Assembly (NCBI GenBank): GCA_017649945.1
Contig: JAGCFU010000025.1
Coordinates: 1 to 64,000, forward strand
From: Bacteroidales bacterium
GTDB taxonomy: Bacteria; Bacteroidota; Bacteroidia; Bacteroidales; F082
Reading direction: 5' to 3'
Length of the DNA stretch: 64,000 nt
Shown one piece after another: positions 44,387-54,628 of the stretch. How positions within the stretch are numbered: position 1 is the first letter of the stretch; each line of letters starts with the position of its first letter. Under the pieces are notes generated by a model, which was given only the letters and a program-made list of their open reading frames with translations, ran no database searches and was not told the origin of the DNA. The translations under genes were made by a program, and so were the position numbers.

Positions 44387-45231
44387 TGAGTAAGTTATTG
44401 AAAGTTATGGTGCCAGTATTTTTACTGGCACTATGTTTAAAAGTTGACGCCCAAGTGATGGGCAGCCTCGGCGACGTCCAGATGGATGAACGTGAGTTCT
44501 ACACCATGACGAAACAGATGGGGCAGTTCATCCACAGGTTCAACTACGAAGAGGACCCGACGGGAAAGAGGCTCTATGCAAGCGACAAAGATTACAGAAA
44601 CGCCGCAAAGAGAAAAGACGCGCTTCCATTGTTGTTCGACCTCGACAACCCAAGAACATCGGGCAACCTTCGCAACTTTTTCGTCGAAGACCTACTGAAA
44701 AACCGTCAGTTTTTGGAGTTTCTCGGCGGCAACTGGTTCTCTGAAGTATCCGCGAAATTCAAATGGAAAGGCCAAGACGTCGACATCAGCCTTATCATGA
44801 CTCTCGAAAAAGACGGCCTCGGCTCGAAATGGGTGATTTCCAACGTGTTCTTCTCAGAATTTCAAAAATATTTTCCACAAGGCGAGCTCGCCGACCGCGA
44901 GAAGCATTTCCTGCATCCGATGAGCCACGAACTCGACTTCATGAACATTTACAAAATATTCAACGACCCTCAAATAGTTGAGTATTACGCTTCTACAGAT
45001 TATCAACCTGATTATCTCACACTGTTTTTCTATGAGATAAAGCAAGGAACACTGAAGTTTAACCACGTCGAAAGTGTGAAATTCCACGTTTTCCAAATAC
45101 AAAACTGGTATTTTGAAGTGTCGTGGTTCAACCGCAGCGGATACAACTCAGGATGGCTCATATCAAACCTTATTTACCTCAAAGAAGAAGAAAAAGAAGC
45201 ACTTTTAAAGCTTTATCAACCTAAAAAATGA
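44386..45231 (+). CDS. Exported protein of unknown function, third gene of the four-gene operon
   Basis: A 281-aa protein with a signal peptide (VMVPVFLLALCLKVDA). The mature part shows a long helical beginning (REFYTMTKQMGQFIHRFNYEE) and two beta-rich segments with similar patterns (WFSEVSAKFKWKGQDVDISL and WYFEVSWFNRSGYNSGWLIS). I recognise no family. It overlaps the LRR protein gene by 4 bp and shares expression with it. Confidence 0.6.
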   Translation: MSKLLKVMVPVFLLALCLKVDAQVMGSLGDVQMDEREFYTMTKQMGQFIHRFNYEEDPTGKRLYASDKDYRNAAKRKDALPLLFDLDNPRTSGNLRNFFVEDLLKNRQFLEFLGGNWFSEVSAKFKWKGQDVDISLIMTLEKDGLGSKWVISNVFFSEFQKYFPQGELADREKHFLHPMSHELDFMNIYKIFNDPQIVEYYASTDYQPDYLTLFFYEIKQGTLKFNHVESVKFHVFQIQNWYFEVSWFNRSGYNSGWLISNLIYLKEEEKEALLKLYQPKK

Positions 45232-47747
45232 AAAAATTAGTTTTTTTTGCGATTTTATTTCTATCATGCCAATTTGTTTTTGCACAAAAATCCAATCTCA
45301 GCAAAAACGAAATTGACGAATATTCCGCACAAATACGCGTGATGGTAAGATACCTCGAAGAAACCTTCTCTTTCATCGGGAATCCGGAAAACACAGCACA
45401 GGAAAAAGATATCATCTTCAAGGAAAGTTACACGAAAATCTTCAAGGACAACGAAGTCCAGATTGAAGACGACCTTGACGACAACCGCAGTACATATATT
45501 AATAAGGATGTGCAGGCATATTTGAAAGATATCGATTTCTTCTTCAAAGACATAAAATTCAACTTTAAAATAGATGAGATAAAACCGCAGACTAATGAAA
45601 ACGGTGAGACGTATTTCAAGGTCACGATGATGAGAACCATCGCCGGTCACAACATTCTGGGCGACACCATCAACAACTCCTGCAAACGTTTCATGGAGAT
45701 AAATATCGACCCGTCGAAAAAAGACCTCAAGATTGCGAGTATCTACACCACCAAACCTAATGAGACTGAGGAACTTAGAACTTGGTGGAACAGGATGCCG
45801 TCGGCATGGAAGATGTATTTCGGCAACGACCAGTTCATCCTCGACTCCATCGAGATAATGAATGTAATCCACATCTACCGTGACTCCATCGTCATCGTCG
45901 ACGACAGCCTGGTCGAGAGCACGATAGCATGCGATATGCCCGCTTTGTACGAAACACTGACAGGTTTCACGAAAATCACTGATGTTGACGTAAGCAACAA
46001 TAAATTGATTCACTCGCTCGACCCGTTGTATGAACTATCGGATCTTCAGAATCTCGACTGTTCAAACACTGATGTCTTTGACATCTCCCCTATTCGTAAT
46101 CTCAACAAAATCAACAGGTTAGATATCAGCAACACATCTATAACAAACATCTCCGATTTAAGATACACCAACGATGTAAAAATTCTCAACGCCGACAATC
46201 TGAGGATCAGCGATATAGAAATTATCGGACTTTATCATAAACTGACAAATCTTTCATTGGCAGGCACTGATATTGAGAATATTAAAGCTTTGGAAACGTG
46301 CGAAATGCTGACAGATCTTGATATTTCCGGGACAAAAGTCACAAGTCTCGACTCGATTGTTATGCCGGAAACACTTCATTATCTGAACCTCAGCAACACC
46401 GAAATATCAGATTTAACGCCAATAGAAAATCTCGAGAATCTGCAGTTGCTCATCATCGACAACACTCCTGTAACCGACTTAAATCCAGTAGCTAAGTTAA
46501 ACAGACTCAACGAGTTACAGTGCAGAAACACAAGCGTAAGCGACATCATGCCGCTCAAAGACATGCAGCATCTTGTAAGAATTTATTGCGACAACACTTT
46601 GATAGATTCTGAAAAAGCCGATAATTTCAAAAAAGAAAATCACAACGTCATGGTGATTTATGAGACACAGGCGCTTCAGGAATGGTGGGACGGCCTGCAT
46701 GTTTCATGGAAGACGAAATTTGCAAAGCAGAACAACATAGAAGTAAACCCAAGTCCGGAGGATCTGCATGCCATCATCAGCATGAAGACACTCACTTTGG
46801 ATGCGCTTTTCATGGATGCCATGCCGATTGAAAGACTGACAAATCTTGAGAATCTTAACCTTGAGAACACAAAAATCGTGGATCTCACACCGCTTCACGG
46901 CCTGCATAACTTGAAATATCTCAACTTGAAAAATACCAAGGTAACTGATTTGAAATCAATAGAAAATCTCAGTAACTTATTGGAAATCAATATAGAAAAC
47001 ACATCCATTTCTAATCTCGAGCCACTTTGCAACATGAAAAACCTCACTTTGGTCAAGGCAGAAAACAGCAAAGTCGGTCCGGAACAGGTGTTTGTACTTA
47101 GAAAAGCACTGCCAAATGTAACTGTCATTTATCGTACTGTCGAATTCCGTAACTGGTGGAACACTCTTGATGAAAACTGGAGAAATATCTTCAGGGACAT
47201 TGTTGACATGAACACCAATCCTACGGCTGAACAGCTGCAAGCAGTCGTCAATATCGAAGAAATCAACATCGACACTAAGGTGATGGTATCAAGTCTTGAG
47301 CCGTTGACCAAGCTTATGTTCCTTAAGAAGCTGAGTGTCAAGGATAATCACATCACAGATTTAAGTCCTTTAAGCGAGATGAGGCTTCTGAGAGAGTTGT
47401 GCATCGACGGAAACGCCATCAACGACATCACGCCGTTGGCAACAGTAAAATCGCTTGAAGTTCTGTCAATGGAAAACACCCGTGTCATCGACATCAACGC
47501 ACTTGAAGGCATGGAAAATCTTAAAGCTCTTGACATTGCAAGTACTGCTATCAAGAATATCAAGCCGTTGACGAATTGCACCAAACTTGAGGAGTTGAAC
47601 ATTGCGAACACCAACGTCAAGACGCTGACACCTGTTGCAAATCACAGTTCATTGAGATACATCAAGGCCATCGGCTCAAAGGTTAAGACTAAGGAGATAG
47701 ACGCACTCAGAAACAAACGTCCTGAGGTCAACATCATCTATCATTAG
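45228..47747 (+). CDS. Exported leucine-rich repeat protein with three Trp-Trp spacer modules
   Basis: An 839-aa exported protein. The signal peptide ends FVFAQ. Residues about 20-180 form a conserved N-terminal domain (VRYLEETFSFIGNPEN, QIEDDLDDNRSTYINKDVQ). Three blocks of short internalin-like LRRs follow (LQNLDCSNTDVFDISPIRN style, about 22-residue units). Each block is preceded by a Trp-Trp module: LRTWWNRMPSAWKMYF, LQEWWDGLHVSWKTKF and FRNWWNTLDENWRNIF. The first two blocks end in a V-IY motif before the next module. LRRs usually bind protein. No sorting domain or anchor is visible after the last LRR. It ends 5 bp from the converging mevalonate kinase gene. Confidence 0.8.
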   Translation: MKKLVFFAILFLSCQFVFAQKSNLSKNEIDEYSAQIRVMVRYLEETFSFIGNPENTAQEKDIIFKESYTKIFKDNEVQIEDDLDDNRSTYINKDVQAYLKDIDFFFKDIKFNFKIDEIKPQTNENGETYFKVTMMRTIAGHNILGDTINNSCKRFMEINIDPSKKDLKIASIYTTKPNETEELRTWWNRMPSAWKMYFGNDQFILDSIEIMNVIHIYRDSIVIVDDSLVESTIACDMPALYETLTGFTKITDVDVSNNKLIHSLDPLYELSDLQNLDCSNTDVFDISPIRNLNKINRLDISNTSITNISDLRYTNDVKILNADNLRISDIEIIGLYHKLTNLSLAGTDIENIKALETCEMLTDLDISGTKVTSLDSIVMPETLHYLNLSNTEISDLTPIENLENLQLLIIDNTPVTDLNPVAKLNRLNELQCRNTSVSDIMPLKDMQHLVRIYCDNTLIDSEKADNFKKENHNVMVIYETQALQEWWDGLHVSWKTKFAKQNNIEVNPSPEDLHAIISMKTLTLDALFMDAMPIERLTNLENLNLENTKIVDLTPLHGLHNLKYLNLKNTKVTDLKSIENLSNLLEINIENTSISNLEPLCNMKNLTLVKAENSKVGPEQVFVLRKALPNVTVIYRTVEFRNWWNTLDENWRNIFRDIVDMNTNPTAEQLQAVVNIEEINIDTKVMVSSLEPLTKLMFLKKLSVKDNHITDLSPLSEMRLLRELCIDGNAINDITPLATVKSLEVLSMENTRVIDINALEGMENLKALDIASTAIKNIKPLTNCTKLEELNIANTNVKTLTPVANHSSLRYIKAIGSKVKTKEIDALRNKRPEVNIIYH

Positions 47748-47752
47748 GATTT

Positions 47753-48655
47753 TCAGACCACCCAAGTGATTGGGAAATCTTTTTCCTGCATAAACACGTT
47801 AGTAGCTTCAACGTCGTCGGAGAAACCGAGGAAGTAGCCGCCACCGCCGGAACCACATATTTTTATCTGGAAATGAACGTCTTTCCGTTTCATTGAGAAG
47901 AGCGGAAGCATATTATCCGTTATCATTGGGCGCATCATAACCGTCTGATAATAAGACAGATGCGACAAATCATCAAAGAACTCGTCGACATTTCCTGATA
48001 CCAAAGAATCGATACAGCGGCCGACAAAAGGATAATACAACTCGTTGAAAGCTTTGAGGTAACGTTTGTTTTCGCGCTGTTCCTTGAAGTAGTTCACCAA
48101 AGTCTTTGTCTCGCTCTTTATATTGCTGTCAATCAAGAAGATATGGACATTCTCAGGCATAAAATCCTTTTCCAAAATCTTAATTTTCTTATCTTCCGTG
48201 AGGATGAAAGGCTTGCCGAGATAACATTGAAGCGGGTCGAGACCCGAGCTGCTGCCGTGGAAACAATTTTCCATGTCGCCGAGGAACTTCTTAAGCATTA
48301 TAGGATCGGCGATCTCCTTTGATTTGAAGCGGTCGTAAACGGCGGCTGTCAAGGCTCCGGAGCTACCTACGCCATAGCCAGAAGGGATACACGAATCGAG
48401 GAAAAGCCCCTTCTTAAGTTCGGCTCTAAACTTCTGAACATCAATATTTTCGGTGAAATATGTATTGCTCTCGAGATAGTTAGCGAACATATGCAGACTT
48501 CTGTTTGACGAATAGTTTTTCTTGCCGTGGTTGCGCCAGATGTAGTCCCAGTGCGACTCACCGGTGTAGAGAGGCATCAGGAGAGCCGGCGAACCGAAAA
48601 TCATTGAATATTCGCCAAAAAGTATGACTTTGCCGTAGTATTTTTTTATTTCCAT
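47753..48655 (-). CDS. Mevalonate kinase-like GHMP kinase
   Basis: A 300-aa GHMP-superfamily kinase of the mevalonate route to isoprenoids. The ATP-binding motif PSGYGVGSSGAL (residues 91-102) is complete, and ICGSGGGGYFLGF is the C-terminal Gly-rich motif 3. Its neighbour is diphosphomevalonate decarboxylase 23 bp upstream. Phosphomevalonate kinase is not distinguishable by sequence here, so the exact mevalonate step remains somewhat open. HMG-CoA synthase and reductase are not in the window. Confidence 0.82.
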   Translation of the reverse strand: MEIKKYYGKVILFGEYSMIFGSPALLMPLYTGESHWDYIWRNHGKKNYSSNRSLHMFANYLESNTYFTENIDVQKFRAELKKGLFLDSCIPSGYGVGSSGALTAAVYDRFKSKEIADPIMLKKFLGDMENCFHGSSSGLDPLQCYLGKPFILTEDKKIKILEKDFMPENVHIFLIDSNIKSETKTLVNYFKEQRENKRYLKAFNELYYPFVGRCIDSLVSGNVDEFFDDLSHLSYYQTVMMRPMITDNMLPLFSMKRKDVHFQIKICGSGGGGYFLGFSDDVEATNVFMQEKDFPITWVV

Positions 48656-48678
48656 AAGTGCAGTTTTATTGTTTCAAA

Positions 48679-49695
48679 TTATTGCTGAACGATATCGTCA
48701 ATGCATTGATTATCACGACAATACTGTAAAAGATTCTCTTTTATAAACTGTTTCACCTGTTTGTCGAAGGCATCAGGATAGAGAAGATGCACATTCGGGC
48801 CGGCGTCGAGGGTGAAGCATGCCGGCACTTTCGACTCTTGACGGAACACCTTAACTAATTCTATGATTTTCAGCGTGTTAGGCTCCATCAGTTTGTAAGG
48901 CGGAGTGGATGTAGCCATCATCTCATGAAGCTGCGAAGCCTCTGCTTCAGCTATTGTGATAAACTCGTCGACGTCGCCGTTTTTCAGAACTTTGAGCAGA
49001 CGTTCGGTGTTCTCGCGAGCTGTTTTGTAACGTTGCTCCGCGAGAGGATGGCCGTTCATGAGCGAGTGCCCGACACGCGAAGAGACGCTTTTTTCCTTGT
49101 TTGAAACAATGAGGATGCTGTCGTGATACGTTTTAAACACAGGGTTCACGATGTCAGCCAACGGCACAGCATAATCGTCGGAACTGTCTGTAACAGACGG
49201 TGTCGCACCCCACAATGACATTATCGGGAACACTGAGCGTGCCGCGCTACCTGAAGCGAGTCGCGAAAGAAACGACGCCTTGCGCATATCAATCGACGTA
49301 ACATCCTGATTCACGATCTTTTCTATCTTAAGAAGACATAACACAAGTGCGCTCATCGATGCGGCGCTTGAGGCGATACCTGACGAATGCGGAAACGAGT
49401 TACTGCTTTCAATTTCAAGGTCGAGACCTTTTAAGAAACCGAAATATTGCTGATTATCAACGAGATATTTCTCTATTTTTTCCTGAAACTTCGGAGAATC
49501 CTTGCCTTCAAAAAGAAAACGCATCGAATACTTATCCGTACCATTTTGCTTGGCTTTTATCTGAGTATCGGTGTGACAGCGGCTCAAAGTGAAGCTGATT
49601 GAAGGGTTGTTTGGCAACTGATTGCCGTGCTTGCCCCAATATTTCACTATGGCTATGTTTGAAGGTGATTGCGCGGAAACTGAAATCTCGTTCAT
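48679..49695 (-). CDS. mvaD: Diphosphomevalonate decarboxylase
   Basis: Converts diphosphomevalonate to isopentenyl diphosphate, 338 aa from the ATG at 49695. The family's N-terminal NIAIVKYWGK (residues 13-22) and the ATP-binding SSGIASSAASMSAL are present, and the C-terminal DAGPNVHLLY is intact. An ATG at 49755 would add 20 hydrophobic AT-rich residues and run over a -7 box, so it was rejected. Located in an operon with the GHMP kinase. Confidence 0.93.
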   Translation of the reverse strand: MNEISVSAQSPSNIAIVKYWGKHGNQLPNNPSISFTLSRCHTDTQIKAKQNGTDKYSMRFLFEGKDSPKFQEKIEKYLVDNQQYFGFLKGLDLEIESSNSFPHSSGIASSAASMSALVLCLLKIEKIVNQDVTSIDMRKASFLSRLASGSAARSVFPIMSLWGATPSVTDSSDDYAVPLADIVNPVFKTYHDSILIVSNKEKSVSSRVGHSLMNGHPLAEQRYKTARENTERLLKVLKNGDVDEFITIAEAEASQLHEMMATSTPPYKLMEPNTLKIIELVKVFRQESKVPACFTLDAGPNVHLLYPDAFDKQVKQFIKENLLQYCRDNQCIDDIVQQ

Positions 49696-49720
49696 ATCCA
49701 ATTTTGTTTCAATTATGATG

Positions 49721-49728
49721 CAAAAATA
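49721..49728 (-). promoter_or_regulatory. Candidate -7 box for mvaD
   Basis: Minus-strand TATTTTTG, followed by C, matches TANNTTTG, 25 bp upstream of the chosen mvaD start. Confidence 0.5.
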
Positions 49729-49772
49729 ATGAATTTTTAATTCAAAATATATCAAAATAATAAAATTTACGT

Positions 49773-49780
49773 TATTTTTG
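49773..49780 (+). promoter_or_regulatory. Candidate -7 box for the DUF4837 gene
   Basis: TATTTTTG matches TANNTTTG, 24 bp upstream of the ATG at 49805. Confidence 0.45.
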
Positions 49781-49804
49781 TAACATCATTTAAAAATTAC
49801 TATT

Positions 49805-50800
49805 ATGAAAAAATTACAGTTTTTTGCTTTTATAATCGCCTTTGCGACAGTATTTTCGGCATGTTCAGATAAAAAAGTAGAGCAGCGTAAAGACCGTTCG
49901 GTCGGCGGCACTTCCGAGATTTTGTTCGTGACACAAAACGACGAGCAATGGGACGGTCAGATGGGACAGGCTGTCCGCGACTTCTTCGAGCAGGAACAAT
50001 ACGGACTTCCTCAGCCAGAGAAAAATTTCAGGGTGGCGCATATCAACGTCACAGCGCTCAACGACATGTTCAAGAAACACCGCAACCTCATCATAGGTGA
50101 GATAAATCCTGATTTGACCAACCCGATTATCGAGTCGCAAAACGACTGGCAGGCGGCACCTCAATATGCCATAAAAATCAAGGCAAAAGATGCCGAGACC
50201 TGGGTAAAAGTATTTGATAATCAGAAAGATGAGTTAAAAAAGATTTTCGACAGCAACGAACGCGCACGTTTCATGGATTTCTTCCGCCCGATGATAAACA
50301 CCAAGGTCACGGAGACATTGAAAAACACCTACGGCTTCACCATGACGGTGCCTGAAGGCTATTATGTGGCGAAAAACCAGGACTATTTCACATGGCTCAG
50401 AAAAGAAGAGGCCGACAAAAGCTTTGGTCTGATAATTTATCAGTTACCTTATAAAAGCACTGACGATTTGAGCGAGGCGCGACTAATAAAAGTCTGCGAT
50501 TCAGTCACCCAGAAATACATCCCGGGACCTACAGACGGCAGCTACATGACCTTGGATAAGGAATTTGTGAAGCCTGTTTTCACGGTAACACCTGATTTTC
50601 CGGCAGGTTACGCCGTCGAGATGCGCGGTTTGTGGGAGACTGAAGGCGAGTTCATGGCCGGACCGTATGTGTCGTACACCATAGTCAATCCGGAAGCCAA
50701 CAAACTCATAACAGTGGAAGGCTACGTCTACTATCCCAACAAGGCAAAACGCGACTTGCTGAGACAGCTTGAGGCAATAATCTGGAGCTTAAAGTTTTAA
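49805..50800 (+). CDS. DUF4837 family lipoprotein
   Basis: A 331-aa lipoprotein with lipobox SAC, belonging to the DUF4837 family of Bacteroidota envelope proteins. Family wording includes [40 protein letters not shown] and [20 protein letters not shown]. The function is not known. It converges with the MltD gene, and the two stop regions overlap by 12 bp, so their mRNAs are complementary at the 3' ends. Confidence 0.85.
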   Translation: MKKLQFFAFIIAFATVFSACSDKKVEQRKDRSVGGTSEILFVTQNDEQWDGQMGQAVRDFFEQEQYGLPQPEKNFRVAHINVTALNDMFKKHRNLIIGEINPDLTNPIIESQNDWQAAPQYAIKIKAKDAETWVKVFDNQKDELKKIFDSNERARFMDFFRPMINTKVTETLKNTYGFTMTVPEGYYVAKNQDYFTWLRKEEADKSFGLIIYQLPYKSTDDLSEARLIKVCDSVTQKYIPGPTDGSYMTLDKEFVKPVFTVTPDFPAGYAVEMRGLWETEGEFMAGPYVSYTIVNPEANKLITVEGYVYYPNKAKRDLLRQLEAIIWSLKF

Positions 50801-52525
50801 CTTCTGCCCCACTTTCAAATCGTCACTCTTCAAGTTGTTATTTTTCTTGATATAATCAACTGTGACGTTGTATTTCTTGGCTATTTTTGACAGGTTATCA
50901 CCCGATTTCACTGTATAAACAGTGTTGCCAGACGATGCTTTAGACGTTGTGCTTGACTGACTATCAGGCGGATAAACTTTCAGTTTCTGTCCAACTTTGA
51001 TAGTATTAGAAGTCAATTTATTCCATTTCTTCAAGTCGGTGACCGTGCATTTGTATTTCTGCGCAATCTTGCCGAGTGTCTCTCCTGATTTCACCACATG
51101 TGTCGTCTGCGTTGTGGAGCGTTCGACAGGCTTGGCGTTGCCGGCCTGTGCCATAGGAGCGCCCGAGCTGTAAACTATCAGTTTCTGACCGATGCGGAGA
51201 TTGTCTGACTTCAGGCTATTCCACGACCTGAGCTGGCTCACGCCGACGTGATATTTCTTCGCAATAGCACTTAATGTCTCGCCTTTTTTCACGATATGCA
51301 CGCTTCTGTCGGAGATTTGTTTCATCTGTTCCTGAAGCTTCTCCTTATCGATGCCGCTCTTAGTCTTAAAAGTATAAAGTTCTTTTTCGTGGTCAATATA
51401 TTCGCTAACATATTTCTCCGGAATCTGAAGCACCAAAGGCTTTTTCGCCGTTGCCGGAATTATGGATTTCGTGTATTGCGGGTTGAAGAACTTTATGTCT
51501 TCCATCGGGATTCCAAGCATCTCGTTAAGCTGGTCGAAATGAAGAACGTCGTGCACCATCACTGTGTCGATGCCGGTTTTGATGATACCCGGGTCGAGAG
51601 GACAGATGTTATGCTCCGCCGGGTAATTCATAACATAGTTGACGGCGATGAAAGCAGGTACGTAGCCGCGTGTCTCACGAGGCAGATACGGCCATATTGC
51701 CCAGTAATTCTTGATACCTCCTGCTCTTCTGATGGCTTTTTTCACGTTACCGGCACCAGAGTTATATGCTGCAAGTGCGAGGAACCAGTCACCGAACATG
51801 GCATACAGGTCGTTGAGATGCTGGCATGCCGCTTCCGTTGACTTCAGAGGGTCGTAGCGGTCGTCGACGAGAGTGGTGACGTTGAGTTTGTAAGTCTTTC
51901 CTGTTGCATACATAAACTGCCAGAGGCCTTTCGCGCCTGCCCACGAGCCGGCACGCGGATTCAAAGCCGACTCCACGACAGCAAGATATTTCAATTCAAG
52001 AGGCATGTTGTATTTGTCGAGAGTAGCCTCGAAAAGAGGGAAATAAACATCCGCCAAACCAAGGATTCTCTCGGTCTTGTCACGTTTTTGCACTGCATAC
52101 ACATCGATAAACGACTTCACATGCTTATTGTAAACCAACTCCATGGTCGTATTCCTGTTCAGTGCCTCGATACGCTGTGCATAGACACTGTCAGGAAACG
52201 AAGGTATATATCCCGGAGGATAGTTGCAAGTATTGACCAAACTATTTTCAAAATACGGGATAACTTTCAGAGTATCAATCATTTCCAACATGTTTGACGA
52301 CTCATTGACGATGCCTTTTCCTGAGTTCTCATCATCAAAAATCTGTTGAATCCGTTCTTGGATGCTATCGGGAAGATTAGGATTTATCGAATCCAATTCA
52401 AACGAATCATCGAGGATTGAAGTGTCGATAGAATCGTTCATCAGACGCTGATTGATGACCAAAGTGTCGTTAATTGTGTCGCCAATATGGGCTAAAGTCA
52501 AGAAAATCAATAATATACAATGCAT
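50789..52525 (-). CDS. MltD-like lytic transglycosylase with three LysM domains
   Basis: A 578-aa murein hydrolase. A signal peptide is followed by a ~120-residue linker region, then the family 1 lytic transglycosylase domain with catalytic Glu in [11 protein letters not shown] and [20 protein letters not shown] and [14 protein letters not shown]. Three C-terminal LysM domains bind peptidoglycan ([42 protein letters not shown]). It cleaves glycan strands in the periplasm or outer membrane. Its start and promoter face the deiminase gene. Confidence 0.93.
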   Translation of the reverse strand: MHCILLIFLTLAHIGDTINDTLVINQRLMNDSIDTSILDDSFELDSINPNLPDSIQERIQQIFDDENSGKGIVNESSNMLEMIDTLKVIPYFENSLVNTCNYPPGYIPSFPDSVYAQRIEALNRNTTMELVYNKHVKSFIDVYAVQKRDKTERILGLADVYFPLFEATLDKYNMPLELKYLAVVESALNPRAGSWAGAKGLWQFMYATGKTYKLNVTTLVDDRYDPLKSTEAACQHLNDLYAMFGDWFLALAAYNSGAGNVKKAIRRAGGIKNYWAIWPYLPRETRGYVPAFIAVNYVMNYPAEHNICPLDPGIIKTGIDTVMVHDVLHFDQLNEMLGIPMEDIKFFNPQYTKSIIPATAKKPLVLQIPEKYVSEYIDHEKELYTFKTKSGIDKEKLQEQMKQISDRSVHIVKKGETLSAIAKKYHVGVSQLRSWNSLKSDNLRIGQKLIVYSSGAPMAQAGNAKPVERSTTQTTHVVKSGETLGKIAQKYKCTVTDLKKWNKLTSNTIKVGQKLKVYPPDSQSSTTSKASSGNTVYTVKSGDNLSKIAKKYNVTVDYIKKNNNLKSDDLKVGQKLKL

Positions 52526-52546
52526 TTCCGATATTTTTTAAAGTGC

Positions 52547-52554
52547 AAAATTAC
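52547..52554 (-). promoter_or_regulatory. Candidate -7 box for the MltD-like gene
   Basis: Minus-strand TAATTTTG, followed by C, matches TANNTTTG, 21 bp upstream of the start at 52525. Confidence 0.5.
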
Positions 52555-52596
52555 AAAAAAATTCAATAAAATTAACGCATATATCCAACAAATAAG

Positions 52597-52604
52597 TATC
52601 TTTG
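52597..52604 (+). promoter_or_regulatory. Candidate -7 box for the deiminase gene
   Basis: TATCTTTG, followed by C, matches TANNTTTG with a leader of ~35 nt to the ATG at 52644. Confidence 0.5.
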
Positions 52605-52643
52605 CACACTAAAAATTAATTTTTGAATTTAATCATTAAAAAA

Positions 52644-54626
52644 ATGAAGAAAATATTACTTAGTTTCATCGCATTTGCTTTGTGTTTGAGTATCAAAGTG
52701 AACGCACAGGAGCAGAAAACTCCGGATTGGAAGAGATGGCATTATCTCTCTGAAGAAGAAATGAACACCCCTGTGAGGGCTATCAATTTTGTTGAGACCG
52801 ACCCACCGACAGGCGAGCCTCGTTTTGTGGCTGAGTTCGAGCCTATGCAAGGCGTGATGATTCGTTACCCTCTTGGAATTCCTACAAGTTTGGTGGCACA
52901 GTTGTCAAATAACTGCCATGTTTACTGCATAGTTTCATCGTCATACCAGAGCAGCGCACAGAGCGAGTTCCAAAGTGCAGGTGTGAACATGAGCAATGTC
53001 ACGTTCGTGAATGCGGCATCCGACTCATATTGGGTTCGCGACTACGGTCCGTGGTACATTTTCGAGGACAGAAACCCAGCCATCGTCGACAACATATACA
53101 ACCGTCCGCGTCCTAACGACGACAACATGTCGGGCGTTTTCGCCACCTTCTGGAACATCCCGATGTACGGCATGAACCTCGAGCACACAGGCGGCAACAT
53201 GATGGAAGACGGACGTGGTCACGGCGTGAGCGACAACCTCGTTTTCCAAGAGAACGGCAACAACGAGACCAACGTGCGCAACAAGATGCGTGACTATCTC
53301 GGCATCGACCCATACCATGTCACCATCGACCCTCAGGGCGACTACATCGCACACGTCGACTGCTGGGGCAAGTACCTCGCACCAGATAAGATTTTGATTG
53401 CACGCGTGCCACAAAGCAACCAGCATTACGCTGATTATGAGTCAGTTGCGCAGTATTTTGAGACAACAAACTGCTGCTGGGGCTATCCTTACCGTGTTTA
53501 TCGTGTTGATGAACCAGGCGGAAGCACCCTCGCACCTTACACCAACAGTTTGATTTTGAACAAATCAGTATATGTGCCGCTTGGCAGCAATTCATCATAC
53601 AACCAGCAGGCTTTGGCTGTTTATCAGGAAGCCATGCCAGGTTATGAAATCGTTGGCGTTACCAACAACGATTGGTACACTGGTTGGGAGAACACCGACG
53701 CTCTTCACTGCCGCACCCGTGGTGTGATGGACTTCGGAATGCTCTTCGTCGATCATAGAGATGTTAAGTTCGGAGTTCAAGAATGGCAAGATTCTATTGC
53801 TATCACAAGTAAATTCATCGCTTACAGCGGTCAGGATTTGAAGCAGGATTCACTCCTTGTTTATTATAGCATTGACGGCGGCGCTTATCAGGTGGCTCAC
53901 ATGACAGCAACCGGCAACCCTGATGAATATGTAGGATACATCAAAGGTTATCAGGGCGAATCGGAGATTAACTATTATGTTTTCGGCGCTGACGAGTCAG
54001 GACGCCGTTACACACAGCCGGTGTTTGCAGAGTTGGATCCACACCATTTCACAATGGAAACATATACACCTATCACTCCAACAGAGCCTACAATCAGCGT
54101 GGAACAAATCACATTTGAGGATTATACACCTGCAACATTCACAATTACCAACGAAACAGGTAATCCTTGCACTATCAACGATATAACTGAAGGAACCTAT
54201 GGATTGAACTATCTCTGGTTCGAGACAAGTGCTAACCTGCCTGCAACATTGGCAAATGGCGAAAGCATGGAAGTTACAGTTGGTATTGCAATGGTAGTTA
54301 AAGGTTATATCGAAACAGCCATAAAAATAGAATCTGACCTTGACACACAGGTTATTCCAGTGTTTATGAACGAAGAGCTTTTTGATGGTGTTGACGAGAA
54401 CCTTGTTGCAAGCTACGAGGTTTATCCTAACCCGATGAACAACGTTTTGTACATTGAAGGCAATGACATTCAGGATGTTACAATTTTCAACGCTGTCGGT
54501 CAGCAGGTTCTGTTTGTTGAAAGCAGAAACGAAATCGATGTCGAAAGCTTAAACGAGGGCTTGTACTTCGTGAGAATCAGCGACATGAAGGGCAACAGCG
54601 TTGTAAAGAAGATAGTTAAGAGATAA
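52644..54626 (+). CDS. PPAD-like secreted peptidylarginine deiminase with type IX sorting domain
   Basis: A 660-aa secreted guanidino-modifying enzyme very like the Porphyromonas peptidylarginine deiminase, which turns C-terminal arginine into citrulline. The signal peptide ends KVNAQ. The catalytic set is complete: D133 (WVRDYGPW), H237 and D239 (IAHVDCWGK), N301 (YTNSLILN) and C356 (DALHCRTRG). The pair R154 and R156 (YNRPRPNDD) matches the two arginines that bind the substrate's free carboxylate in PPAD. An Ig-like domain and a type IX sorting domain (SYEVYPNPMNNVLYIEG) follow. An agmatine deiminase is the other possible relative, but secretion and the arginine pair argue against it. TTG at 52623 is an unlikely alternative start. 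Confidence 0.88.
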   Translation: MKKILLSFIAFALCLSIKVNAQEQKTPDWKRWHYLSEEEMNTPVRAINFVETDPPTGEPRFVAEFEPMQGVMIRYPLGIPTSLVAQLSNNCHVYCIVSSSYQSSAQSEFQSAGVNMSNVTFVNAASDSYWVRDYGPWYIFEDRNPAIVDNIYNRPRPNDDNMSGVFATFWNIPMYGMNLEHTGGNMMEDGRGHGVSDNLVFQENGNNETNVRNKMRDYLGIDPYHVTIDPQGDYIAHVDCWGKYLAPDKILIARVPQSNQHYADYESVAQYFETTNCCWGYPYRVYRVDEPGGSTLAPYTNSLILNKSVYVPLGSNSSYNQQALAVYQEAMPGYEIVGVTNNDWYTGWENTDALHCRTRGVMDFGMLFVDHRDVKFGVQEWQDSIAITSKFIAYSGQDLKQDSLLVYYSIDGGAYQVAHMTATGNPDEYVGYIKGYQGESEINYYVFGADESGRRYTQPVFAELDPHHFTMETYTPITPTEPTISVEQITFEDYTPATFTITNETGNPCTINDITEGTYGLNYLWFETSANLPATLANGESMEVTVGIAMVVKGYIETAIKIESDLDTQVIPVFMNEELFDGVDENLVASYEVYPNPMNNVLYIEGNDIQDVTIFNAVGQQVLFVESRNEIDVESLNEGLYFVRISDMKGNSVVKKIVKR

Positions 54627-54628
54627 TC

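Noticed and set aside
52644..54626. Annotation as agmatine deiminase
   Set aside because: Agmatine deiminases are cytosolic and lack the carboxylate-binding arginine pair; this protein has a signal peptide, the PPAD-type arginines and a type IX sorting domain.
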